Part shown: positions 1 through 4,688 of the stretch, in pieces
How positions within the stretch are numbered: the first letter of the stretch is position 1
How the letters are laid out: each line of letters begins with the position of its first letter
NCBI GenBank assembly: GCA_937944945.1
Contig: CALEBD010000207.1
Coordinates: 1 to 5,572 of the forward strand
DNA length: 5,572 bases
From: an uncultured Clostridium sp.
GTDB taxonomy: Bacteria; Bacillota; Clostridia; Peptostreptococcales; Peptostreptococcaceae
Direction: 5' to 3'
Notes under the pieces: generated by a model
Told to the model about the DNA's origin: nothing
What the model saw: the letters and a program-made list of their open reading frames with translations, nothing else
The model's database searches: none
Translations under genes and position numbers: made by a program

Positions 1-284
1 CGTGTGAGTATAATTGAATGAGGAATGACTAGTCCCAGATGGACTAAGCGGTTTGAGGGCGCGATAACCCTGATTCTAGATGCAGTGACCTTTAGCAAGT
101 CATATTATGCAGCAAAAATACACTAAGGTGACGCAGAGAAAACACCTATTAAAAAACGGCAGAGCTTATAAGTTTCAAGATATGTAAACTTCGTCTTAAT
201 ATAATGCGGTTCAATCCAGAATTGTTGTTATTAATAGATGTACTTAGATTAAGGAGATACAGAAGACTATGTCATTAGGTTAGG

Positions 285-302
285 AGTATAAGATGTTATA
301 CT
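285..302. other. 7-bp hairpin with a GATG loop
   Basis: The arms AGTATAA (285-291) and TTATACT (296-302) are perfectly complementary around the four-base loop GATG. There is no T-run after it, so it is not a classical terminator. It could be an RNA hairpin or an operator-like dyad. By a rough hand estimate, about 0.6 such stems (7 bp, loop 3-10) are expected by chance in 900 bases of this composition, so alone it proves little. Confidence 0.35.
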
Positions 303-492
303 ATATTTACTAATGTATCTACGCTGAATAAAGCCAGCTATGAGTAAATGTGCTTTAATGTTTAACTTTTAATAAAATGGGAAGTTCAATGGAACTGTAA
401 ACGCTAAGACTACCGTTGTAAGGATAGTGTAAGTAGACAGATCACCACCCCGACTGCCAACCGTTATGCCGACTGTTAAGACACTCGTAAAG

Positions 493-571
493 TATATAGC
501 AGCAACTATATATGTGAGAGAACGCTGAATCATTAGCAACCTGTTGCTACTTCTTATACTGTCTCTATAAG
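493..571. other. Cluster of three adjacent inverted repeats
   Basis: Three perfect dyads lie within 79 bases. The first is TATATAG (493-499) with CTATATA (506-512) around CAGCAA. The second is TAGCAAC (534-540) with GTTGCTA (543-549), which as RNA would fold as 6 bp closing a CCTG loop. The third is CTTATA (553-558) with TATAAG (566-571) around a 7-base loop. The third looks like an anticodon arm, but no D-arm, T-arm or acceptor stem surrounds it, so it is not a tRNA. The cluster could be part of a structured RNA or a set of protein-binding sites. Confidence 0.35.
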
Positions 572-661
572 GGTAGTAGTACACTTATGTGAAGTATCCA
601 TAAGCAAGACAAGGGAATGATAAAGGGTGGAAATCCCAATATTCGCGCAGTATAAACAAAC

Positions 662-715
662 AAATCCTGGAAATGGTACAAGTGGGTCATGCTATAAGCA
701 ATGAGCTTGTGATTT
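662..715 (+). other. Possible multi-segment stem-loop
   Basis: Nested complementary segments can stack: AAATC (662-666) with GATTT (711-715), ACAAG (678-682) with CTTGT (706-710), and CAT plus GCT (688-693) with AGC and ATG (697-699, 701-703) around the loop ATA. There is an 11-base bulge on the left and a single bulged A at 700. Found by eye in a region with no genes. It could be chance folding or one domain of a longer structured RNA. Confidence 0.25.
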
Positions 716-919
716 TAGTAACGTTAGATTAAACGACCCTCATTCGCGTAGAATGTTGTAATTCCTATATGCCTGTAGACATACCAGTTGTCGATGATAG
801 GCCCTGTATATTATACTAGTACAATACTTATGCTAGATTATATGATATATAGTACGGACGTTTTCGTATTGAAAGTTCAGCGCAACGTAAAAACGGTCTG
901 AATGAATACGCAAGAGTTG

Positions 920-1130
920 ATAGACTTTTTGTAAACAAATAATTCTATCTACAAACATACAAAGTATTTTCATATCTTTTTATCAGAAGTAACTCTCAGA
1001 GTATTTCTCATAGATTTTTCAAATTTATTTTCAAAGTAAACTGAGTAGATTATGTGATTGAATTCACGCTAATATTTCAAAGCTTTTTAAAGCGGTACTA
1101 TATAAGACGAGTACATTAGTAAATAAATAA
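920..1130 (+). promoter_or_regulatory. AT-rich probable promoter region
   Basis: GC drops sharply here compared with both the bases before it and the gene after it. The stretch contains a perfect dyad, ACTCT/AGAGT around one base (992-1002), a near-palindrome around 1054-1068 (GTGA and TCAC arms), and GTACT/AGTAC arms at 1095-1114 enclosing a TATATAAG box. No exact match to the Bacteroides -33/-7 promoter (TTTG and TAnnTTTG) was found. The promoter call rests on composition and on position upstream of a long same-strand gene run. Confidence 0.35.
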
Positions 1131-1156
1131 TCGAAAGGTGGAGAGCATTAACAAAG

Positions 1157-1170
1157 TATTAACTAAAAAA
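1157..1170 (+). promoter_or_regulatory. Leader element TATTAACTAAAAAA, copy 1
   Basis: These 14 bases recur exactly at 4198-4211 and with one extra T at 2602-2617. Here the element lies 57 bases before the ATG of the 215 aa gene. At the other sites it lies within about 12 bases of a start codon. The repeats at intergenic positions imply a shared expression signal (promoter element or mRNA leader). The variable spacing makes a ribosome-binding role alone unlikely for this copy. Confidence 0.45.
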
Positions 1171-1227
1171 CTAAGAAGAGTTTCGTATTGGTGAAATCAA
1201 GCACGGACTCAGAAAGGAAACATTCTT

Positions 1228-1875
1228 ATGGATAATAAAGCATCTGCACCAGTAGTGAGTGCATTAGTAGGTAACCAGAGCGTTGCCTCTCAGGTTTTAG
1301 CTCGTTACCGGGCAACAGCAAAAGAGTATGGTCGCTATTTTGGCGAACAAATCTATACCGTAGTAGCAACCAATCCTGACCTGAAGTGGAAGGAAGATGT
1401 GCTCAACGATAAGAATACTTTACGGAAAGAAGTCAATATCTTTGTAGTGAAGGCTATTGACATCTTAGACGTTAAGTTCATTGCCAAAGACTTGGACGGT
1501 GAGCCGAAAATTATGTTGAATCCTGACGATAACGACCCGAACCTTGTGTTCCAGTTAGTTAAGCCAGAATTTAGCAAGGCAGACCGGAAAAGTGTAGCAG
1601 AATGTATTGAACGTATCGGCAAGAAAGGCAGTCGCCCGATGTTCTTCGCAGCAGAGGAGTTGTCTATGCTGAACGAAATGCTGGCTATTCACAATCGTGG
1701 TGTCCTCAACTTCTATGAGGAATTGTCTCGTAAGTATCTTAAGCTTAGTGAGACTGTACGAGATATGATGGACCAGTCAGCACGCATGGAACTGGAATAC
1801 CAACGGCAGTGTGGCGTAGTTTCTGATGAATCTGAAGTTACACTCCAGGTAAACTTGGAAGAATCTGCAGAGTAA
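1228..1875 (+). CDS. Hypothetical protein, 215 aa, acidic C-terminus
   Basis: Not recognised. The ATG is preceded by AAGGA about 9 bases upstream, the most Shine-Dalgarno-like spacing in the window. The protein is soluble, with no signal peptide or membrane segment. Residues 16-45 look helical, 66-112 are mixed beta/alpha with an Asp-rich turn (DPDDNDP-like, near 99-104), and 116-192 are strongly helical with many charged residues. The tail (about 199-215) is acidic. An acidic tail occurs in single-strand DNA-binding proteins, but no OB-fold pattern can be seen, so that role is not claimed. All 12 Arg codons are CGN and GC is about 45-50%, clearly above the polymerase gene, which suggests selection for high expression or a different origin. 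The next gene starts 7 bases after its TAA, so the two are probably co-transcribed. Confidence 0.85.
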   Translation: MDNKASAPVVSALVGNQSVASQVLARYRATAKEYGRYFGEQIYTVVATNPDLKWKEDVLNDKNTLRKEVNIFVVKAIDILDVKFIAKDLDGEPKIMLNPDDNDPNLVFQLVKPEFSKADRKSVAECIERIGKKGSRPMFFAAEELSMLNEMLAIHNRGVLNFYEELSRKYLKLSETVRDMMDQSARMELEYQRQCGVVSDESEVTLQVNLEESAE

Positions 1876-1882
1876 GTAAGCT

Positions 1883-2434
1883 ATGAGCAGAATATCTAAA
1901 TCTAGAGTTGATCTTCTGCAAATACTTATTAACACTGAGCCTACCATATTAGCTAAAGTTCAGAGTTGGGACGGAAGCTCTAAGATAACTCCTAATGCTA
2001 CTTCTGTAAGAGAGGATGGTCAGGTCTTCTTTTACTATGGCAAAGGACCTTTATGGTGGCAACGGCTATTGAATACTTATGAATCGGTGAGTATTCTTGA
2101 TGTAGCAATTCGTATTGCAGATGCAATAACTGGTTCTGGTGGAACTAGGAATGAAATAGCTTTCAATGGTATTACACAAGCATTACTTGAGGAAGCAGTA
2201 AAAAATCGTGATCTCGATTGCGTTATAGATATCTTATTTGATAACCTGAGAACGGCTTCGACTGGAGAGCTGCGCTCTAAATATATCAATAAGGAAGCTA
2301 TTGAAAAATTCGTAAAAGAGAAGGGCCTAACTAGCAAAGTAGTTATTAGTGATAACACTTTTGGCTTTGCCGGTATTGAAATTAGACCAGGCGTAGTTAT
2401 ACCTGTAAAACTAGGCAAGGTTAAAACTTTATAA
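1883..2434 (+). CDS. Hypothetical protein, 183 aa
   Basis: Not recognised. It starts 7 bases after the previous stop with no clear ribosome-binding site, so it probably relies on translation or transcription from upstream. The N-terminal third holds an aromatic patch (FFYYGKGPLWW at about 49-59). Residues 70-120 are helical with hydrophobic repeats (ILDVAIRIADAI, LLEEAVKNRDLDCVIDILFDNL). The end (152-178) is beta-rich with TFGFAGIEIRPGVVIPV. There are no membrane segments and no catalytic motif I can name. Arg codon use (5 AGA, 1 AGG, 4 CGN) differs sharply from the gene just before it. Its TAA stop (2432-2434) lies inside the first arm of the hairpin at 2431-2454, so termination of translation and RNA folding are physically linked. 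Confidence 0.85.
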   Translation: MSRISKSRVDLLQILINTEPTILAKVQSWDGSSKITPNATSVREDGQVFFYYGKGPLWWQRLLNTYESVSILDVAIRIADAITGSGGTRNEIAFNGITQALLEEAVKNRDLDCVIDILFDNLRTASTGELRSKYINKEAIEKFVKEKGLTSKVVISDNTFGFAGIEIRPGVVIPVKLGKVKTL

Positions 2435-2454
2435 TATTTGAATTGGAATATTAT
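2431..2454 (+). other. Hairpin A: 8-bp stem, loop TGAATTGG
   Basis: The arms ATAATATT (2431-2438) and AATATTAT (2447-2454) are perfectly complementary and enclose TGAATTGG (2439-2446). The preceding gene's stop codon is inside the left arm. No T-run follows. The same 8-base loop caps the next hairpin at 2475-2494 on an unrelated stem, which points to recognition of the loop at the RNA (or single-stranded DNA) level. Confidence 0.65.
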
Positions 2455-2474
2455 CTAAGAAACTATATATTTTC

Positions 2475-2494
2475 ACGGGGTGAATTGGCCCCGT
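2475..2494 (+). other. Hairpin B: GC-rich 6-bp stem, loop TGAATTGG
   Basis: ACGGGG (2475-2480) pairs with CCCCGT (2489-2494) around the loop TGAATTGG (2481-2488), identical to the loop of hairpin A. A short TTTAAAT follows. It could act as a weak intrinsic terminator or stabilise a 3' end before the tRNA, whose acceptor stem begins 8 bases later. The shared loop favours a protein-binding or RNA-binding hairpin over a simple terminator. Confidence 0.6.
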
Positions 2495-2502
2495 TTAAAT
2501 AC

Positions 2503-2576
2503 AATACTGTAGCTCAATTGAATAGAGCATCAACCTTCTAAGTTGACGGTTATGGGTTTGAGCCCCATCAGTACTA
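2503..2576 (+). tRNA. tRNA-Arg, anticodon TCT
   Basis: A full cloverleaf folds by hand. The acceptor stem 2503-2509/2569-2575 pairs 6 of 7 (A2-C71 mismatch), with A73 as discriminator. The D-stem is GCTC/GAGC. The anticodon stem TCAAC/GTTGA closes the loop CTTCTAA with anticodon TCT at 2537-2539. The variable loop has 5 bases, and the T-stem ATGGG/CCCAT closes TTTGAGC. CCA is not encoded. A20, an Arg identity base in Escherichia coli, is present. The D-loop has A where G19 is normal and the T-loop has T at 56, so the usual G19-C56 tertiary pair would be replaced by A19-U56. The tRNA reads AGA and AGG, frequent in several genes here but absent from the 1228-1875 gene. Confidence 0.88.
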
Positions 2577-2601
2577 CACTAGTAGACGTAATTTGGTCAA
2601 G

Positions 2602-2617
2602 TATTAACTTAAAAAAA
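2602..2617 (+). promoter_or_regulatory. Leader element copy 2 (TATTAACTTAAAAAAA)
   Basis: A variant of the TATTAACTAAAAAA element with one extra T and a longer A-run, 11 bases before the preferred ATG at 2629. The arms TCAAGT (2597-2602) and ACTTGA (2621-2626) could pair across it and bring the start codon next to a short stem. No Shine-Dalgarno sequence is present, as is common for Bacteroidota genes. Confidence 0.4.
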
Positions 2618-2628
2618 TCAACTTGAAC

Positions 2629-3132
2629 ATGAAATCAATTACATCTAAATATATTATTACACGTCGTAAAGAACTTAGTAACGAGATTACCAAATACTGG
2701 AATATTATCAAGAATGAAAATGTTACCCCTACGGGAGCTAAGCGTAACTTTGATTTGAAGGCGCTGATTCTTGACATCCAAGCAAAAGCAGAAGAACGTA
2801 TCCTGTTAAAATTGTACTTACAGTGTATCAATATGGGTTATAAGAAGTTCTCTGAGTTACCAATAACTAACAACTATCTTGATATCTTTACTTTGTCAGA
2901 GAAGCAAGAGCAGTTGTTTCACTTAAGTAAGATTAAGACTCTTGATCCTAAACTTAAGCGTGCTAAAGGCAAGAAAAACTTAGATAAGACAGAAGAATTA
3001 ACTTCTGCTTATATTAGTAGTTTGAAAGCTAAATTACAGCTGGAAATAAATGCCTTGAACAAGAAGATTGAAGACTTCAATAATGGTGCAGAACTCAGTA
3101 TTGAAGAAGCACCGTTATCATTAGTAGCATAA
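2629..3132 (+). CDS. Hypothetical helical protein, 167 aa
   Basis: Not recognised. The ATG at 2629 is preferred over a TTG two codons upstream (2623) because it is the normal start and sits just after the A-rich leader. The protein is basic, almost wholly helical by eye and soluble. Residues 1-30 form a charged helix (TRRKELSNEITKYW). Residues 38-75 form a hydrophobic-core helix pair (LKALILDI, ERILLKLYLQCINMGYKKF), a Lys-rich linker lies at 106-120, and a heptad-like helix at 122-151 (LKAKLQLEINALNKKI) could be a coiled coil and a dimer interface. It is the first gene after the tRNA-Arg. The next ATG is 3 bases after its stop, so translational coupling to the 63 aa gene is likely. No enzymatic motif can be seen. 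Confidence 0.85.
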   Translation: MKSITSKYIITRRKELSNEITKYWNIIKNENVTPTGAKRNFDLKALILDIQAKAEERILLKLYLQCINMGYKKFSELPITNNYLDIFTLSEKQEQLFHLSKIKTLDPKLKRAKGKKNLDKTEELTSAYISSLKAKLQLEINALNKKIEDFNNGAELSIEEAPLSLVA

Positions 3133-3135
3133 AAA

Positions 3136-3327
3136 ATGAAAAAAGTATATTATATACGTAAAAGTTTTTTTGAAAGTAGCAGTAAATTTGAGAATAGAGT
3201 AAATTCTATTCTCAAAGATATTGCTGATAACAATACCATAGATTCAGTAAGTTGGAATAACAAAGCTGTCATGGTATATTATGAGATAGAGAAAAAGAAG
3301 CCAGCAATAAAAGGCTTTAGTAAATAA
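3136..3327 (+). CDS. Small hypothetical protein, 63 aa
   Basis: The ATG follows the previous TAA after only AAA, giving a run of A's as the whole spacer; it is probably translated by coupling. The predicted order is beta (2-7), helix (about 14-31, FENRVNSILKDI), beta (35-41) and beta (43-51, AVMVYYEIE), then a Lys-rich tail. This small beta-alpha-beta-beta layout, with a conserved-looking FExxVNxxLK helix followed by a V-x-W/Y strand, recalls small proteins of the Cse60 type, but the resemblance is from memory and weak. No function is claimed. The compact fold and tight placement between intact genes argue that it is a real gene. Confidence 0.75.
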   Translation: MKKVYYIRKSFFESSSKFENRVNSILKDIADNNTIDSVSWNNKAVMVYYEIEKKKPAIKGFSK

Positions 3328-3332
3328 CCATT

Positions 3333-3350
3333 AAAATTATCAAGATTATG
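3333..3350 (+). repeat. 18-bp start-codon leader repeat, copy 1
   Basis: AAAATTATCAAGATTATG is identical to 4208-4225 and in both places ends in the gene's ATG. Upstream, TAAC is also shared at a slightly different spacing (TAACCATT here, TAACTA there). There is no Shine-Dalgarno motif in it, so the repeat may be the initiation signal itself, a promoter-proximal leader, or the trace of a duplication of this gene start. Confidence 0.7.
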
Positions 3351-4196
3351 AAAAAGAATAAGAACTTTAAGATAAAGAGACAAACTTTAAGAAATCAGAA
3401 ACGATCAATTAAAGCTAAAAAGCGTAATTATCCCAGAATTGTAGTAGGCGGCAAGTTCGTCAAGAAACATTGTCCAGTAGAAACTACAAGGGATTTCGAG
3501 ATCGGTCCGTCTTTAGTAACTGTAGTTAAAGATGGGAAAACAGTAGAATGGAACTCCTGGAGTTCTAAACGGAAACAACAGCCTACCAAAGTAGCTATTG
3601 AAGCTATGAAGGAGAATAAGGCTATAGCACAGTCCAAGAAAGAACGTATCAAACAAATTCTTATGAAAGCAGGCTATGATCCAACTGTGAACTATACCCG
3701 TAAAGAGAAGAAGAAATTTACTCGTATAGTTAAAGACAACTTATTTGTTAAAGCTAAACCTACTACGCTTACTACAAAACAGATAAAGGATAAGTTGAAA
3801 GCTAATCGAGCAGCCAAAAAAGCTGAATTAGCAAGTAGAAAGGCTAAACTTGCAGAAATGCAGGCTAAATTTGAAGAAGAAGCTCGTAAGCCTTTACCCA
3901 GTAAGGAAGGCAAACAAAAAGGCTTTACAGCGGCTGAATTAGCTGTTAAAGAGAAGCCTAACAAGCGTAAGTTCAAGTATACTGTACAAAGAAGGCGTAG
4001 TGACGATGAGAAACGTGTCTATGACTTCAAGACAGACTACTTTATTGCACTTACAAGAGACGATGCCAAAAAGAAAGCAGCAATAGAAGCAAAGAAGTTT
4101 AAGAAAGATACTTCATTTGCCGGTATTACTGTACAAGACATAGAGGGTGATAATAACATCATCTACTATGACGGTAAATCATTATTAGCAGCTTAA
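3348..4196 (+). CDS. Very basic Lys/Ala-rich protein, 282 aa
   Basis: Not recognised. Lys and Arg make up more than a quarter of the residues by eye. The N-terminal 27 residues are almost all basic or polar (KRQTLRNQKRSIKAKKR) and could bind nucleic acid. Residues 28-75 look beta-rich (RIVVGGKFVKK, SLVTVVKDGKTVEW). Residues 80-106 are a basic helix. Residues 139-181 form a long Lys/Ala/Glu helix, probably a coiled coil (NRAAKKAELASRKAKLAEMQAKFEEEA). The last part (205-277) looks like a small alpha/beta domain (KFKYTVQRRR, YFIALTRDDAKKKAAIEAKKF, GITVQDIEGDNNIIYYDG). It shares an exact 18-base leader and a 12-base stop-codon context with the following gene. Nucleic-acid packaging or binding is inferred from charge only. 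Confidence 0.85.
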   Translation: MKKNKNFKIKRQTLRNQKRSIKAKKRNYPRIVVGGKFVKKHCPVETTRDFEIGPSLVTVVKDGKTVEWNSWSSKRKQQPTKVAIEAMKENKAIAQSKKERIKQILMKAGYDPTVNYTRKEKKKFTRIVKDNLFVKAKPTTLTTKQIKDKLKANRAAKKAELASRKAKLAEMQAKFEEEARKPLPSKEGKQKGFTAAELAVKEKPNKRKFKYTVQRRRSDDEKRVYDFKTDYFIALTRDDAKKKAAIEAKKFKKDTSFAGITVQDIEGDNNIIYYDGKSLLAA

Positions 4197-4198
4197 TT
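4187..4198 (+). repeat. 12-bp stop-codon repeat, copy 1
   Basis: AGCAGCTTAATT spans the TAA of the 282 aa gene and is repeated exactly at 4627-4638 across the TAA of the 137 aa gene. Downstream, this copy runs into TATTAACTAAAAAA, whereas the second runs into a T-rich terminator tail. Together with the shared leaders it makes the two genes look like copies of one cassette frame. Confidence 0.5.
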
Positions 4199-4225
4199 AT
4201 TAACTAAAAAATTATCAAGATTATG
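4198..4225 (+). promoter_or_regulatory. Leader element copy 3 fused to the 18-bp start repeat
   Basis: TATTAACTAAAAAA (4198-4211) is identical to 1157-1170. It overlaps the 18-base repeat (4208-4225) that is also found at 3333-3350. This is the only site with both elements, so it links them into one consensus: TTAACTAAAAAA, then TTATCAAGATT, then ATG. The gap between the flanking genes (26 bases) is filled almost completely by it. Confidence 0.55.
4208..4225 (+). repeat. 18-bp start-codon leader repeat, copy 2
   Basis: Exact copy of 3333-3350, ending in the ATG of the 137 aa gene and overlapping the leader element at 4198-4211. An 18-base exact match is not expected by chance between two sites in a window of this size, and both copies sit in the same position relative to a start codon. 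Confidence 0.7.
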
Positions 4226-4636
4226 GGAAAGCAGAATTATACAGAGTGGAAATTAGCAGAAGCTAAAAGAATCAGACATAAAGCATGGAAAGATGAGCGT
4301 GATAAACGCTTAGCACAAAGTGTAGCTGATAAAGAAAAGAATAAGGATAAAAAGCCAGAAGACTGGTCAAGTCCGAGATTGAAAGAGCTTCGTGCAAAGA
4401 AAAAAGCACAGGCTAAAGAACAAAAAGCTAAACAATTAGCAAAACAAAAAGAAGCAAGGCTTCGTTTAGAGAAACCTAAATGTCCCTTGAAATTCTTATC
4501 ATTCTATGAAGGTAGAAATAAGAACAGAAAGCAGCATGTTGGAGGCTGTAAAGGAAAAGATAAAAACCCAGCCGATATAGCATCTAGCCGTAGCTATTAT
4601 CGTAAGATAATTAAGCCTATGCTTAGAGCAGCTTAA
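4223..4636 (+). CDS. Very basic Lys/Arg-rich protein, 137 aa
   Basis: Not recognised. About 43 of 137 residues are Lys or Arg. Residues 7-85 read as one or two long charged helices (WKLAEAKRIRHKAWKDERDKRL, then RLKELRAKKKAQAKEQKAKQLAKQKEARLRLEK), broken near 44-51 by KPEDWSSP. The C-terminal part changes character: KCPLKFLSFYEGRNKNRKQHVGGCKGK holds Cys87, His105 and Cys109. That is one ligand short of a standard zinc site, so zinc binding is only a possibility. The end is RSYYRKIIKPMLRAA. It follows the other basic protein with the same leader and is the last gene before a terminator. A nucleic-acid-binding role is inferred from composition only. Confidence 0.83.
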   Translation: MGKQNYTEWKLAEAKRIRHKAWKDERDKRLAQSVADKEKNKDKKPEDWSSPRLKELRAKKKAQAKEQKAKQLAKQKEARLRLEKPKCPLKFLSFYEGRNKNRKQHVGGCKGKDKNPADIASSRSYYRKIIKPMLRAA

Positions 4637-4651
4637 TTCTTCGTTTTTTTT
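4609..4651 (+). terminator. Intrinsic terminator overlapping the gene end
   Basis: AATTAAGC (4609-4616) pairs perfectly with GCTTAATT (4631-4638). Inside it, TGCT (4620-4623) pairs with AGCA (4627-4630) around TAG, leaving a three-base CTA bulge on the left. Five bases (CTTCG) separate the stem from eight T's (4644-4651). The stem includes the last codons and stop of the 137 aa gene, so ribosomes reaching the stop would tend to block the fold. The spacer is slightly long for a textbook terminator, but the hairpin plus T-run makes this the clearest transcript end in the window. Confidence 0.6.
4627..4638 (+). repeat. 12-bp stop-codon repeat, copy 2
   Basis: AGCAGCTTAATT across the TAA of the 137 aa gene, identical to 4187-4198. 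In this copy the same bases also form the right half of the terminator stem, which the first copy cannot form because its upstream partner is missing. Confidence 0.5.
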
Positions 4652-4684
4652 CATGAAGTTCTTGTACCAGAACTGAAATGGTAC
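4649..4684 (+). promoter_or_regulatory. Pair of mutually exclusive hairpins before the tRNA-like gene
   Basis: Fold 1 pairs AGTTCT (4657-4662) with AGAACT (4669-4674) around TGTACC, optionally extended by TTTC (4649-4652) with GAAA (4675-4678). Fold 2 pairs GTACCA (4664-4669) with TGGTAC (4679-4684) around GAACTGAAA and is followed by TGTTTT. The folds share bases 4664-4669 and cannot coexist. Fold 2 plus T's resembles a weak terminator and fold 1 would prevent it, so a switch or attenuator is possible. It might instead be spacer or processing structure upstream of the tRNA-like RNA. Confidence 0.4.
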
Positions 4685-4688
4685 TGTT

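Larger units (their letters stand above)
1..1227. other. Gene-free region upstream of the rightward gene block
   Basis: No frame on either strand carries a convincing gene: all plus-strand frames are broken by frequent stops, and the longest minus-strand frame (369-584) begins with GTG directly after a stop and looks accidental. By eye, about 1-900 is near 38% GC and about 920-1090 falls to about 25% GC. Short perfect hairpins occur throughout, for example 170-191, 285-302, 383-396, 493-512, 553-571 and 741-755. A 1.2 kb gap is large for a phage. It could be a regulatory or origin region between gene blocks, a long structured RNA, or decayed sequence. The sequence alone does not decide between these. 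Confidence 0.6.

Noticed and set aside
25..126. Plus-strand 33-codon frame (MTSPRWTKRFEGAITLILDA..., ending in TAA)
   Set aside because: It looks somewhat protein-like and would extend to the window edge if TGA at 19-21 were read as Trp, as some crAss-like phages do. But an open run this short is expected by chance, there is no ribosome-binding site, and no evidence of recoding exists here. Sequence left of the window would settle it.
553..571. Anticodon-arm-like stem-loop (7-base loop)
   Set aside because: No T-arm, D-arm or acceptor stem at proper distances, and base 37 would be a pyrimidine.
369..584. Minus-strand 71-codon frame with two hydrophobic stretches
   Set aside because: It starts with GTG directly after an in-frame stop, has no ribosome-binding site, is opposite to all other genes and covers several perfect hairpins. 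The hydrophobic residues are what AT-rich non-coding sequence often gives.
905..935. Possible terminator: AAGAGT/ACTTTT stem ending in T's
   Set aside because: The T's are used up by the stem, one pair is G-T, and only one T remains after it. No gene precedes it.
1..1227. Coding under a recoded genetic code (TAG as Gln or TGA as Trp)
   Set aside because: I checked plus-strand frames at the left end: TAA stops are frequent, so freeing TAG or TGA does not open a long frame. All supported genes in the window end in TAA, which neither supports nor excludes recoding elsewhere in the genome.
2366..2377. 12-base match TTTGCCGGTATT at 2366 and 4116, both coding FAGI
   Set aside because: A single 12-base match is plausible by chance in a window this size, and the surrounding residues of the two proteins do not align.
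2623..2631. TTG start for the helical protein
   Set aside because: An ATG lies two codons downstream in frame at a normal distance from the A-rich leader. TTG has no better ribosome-binding site.
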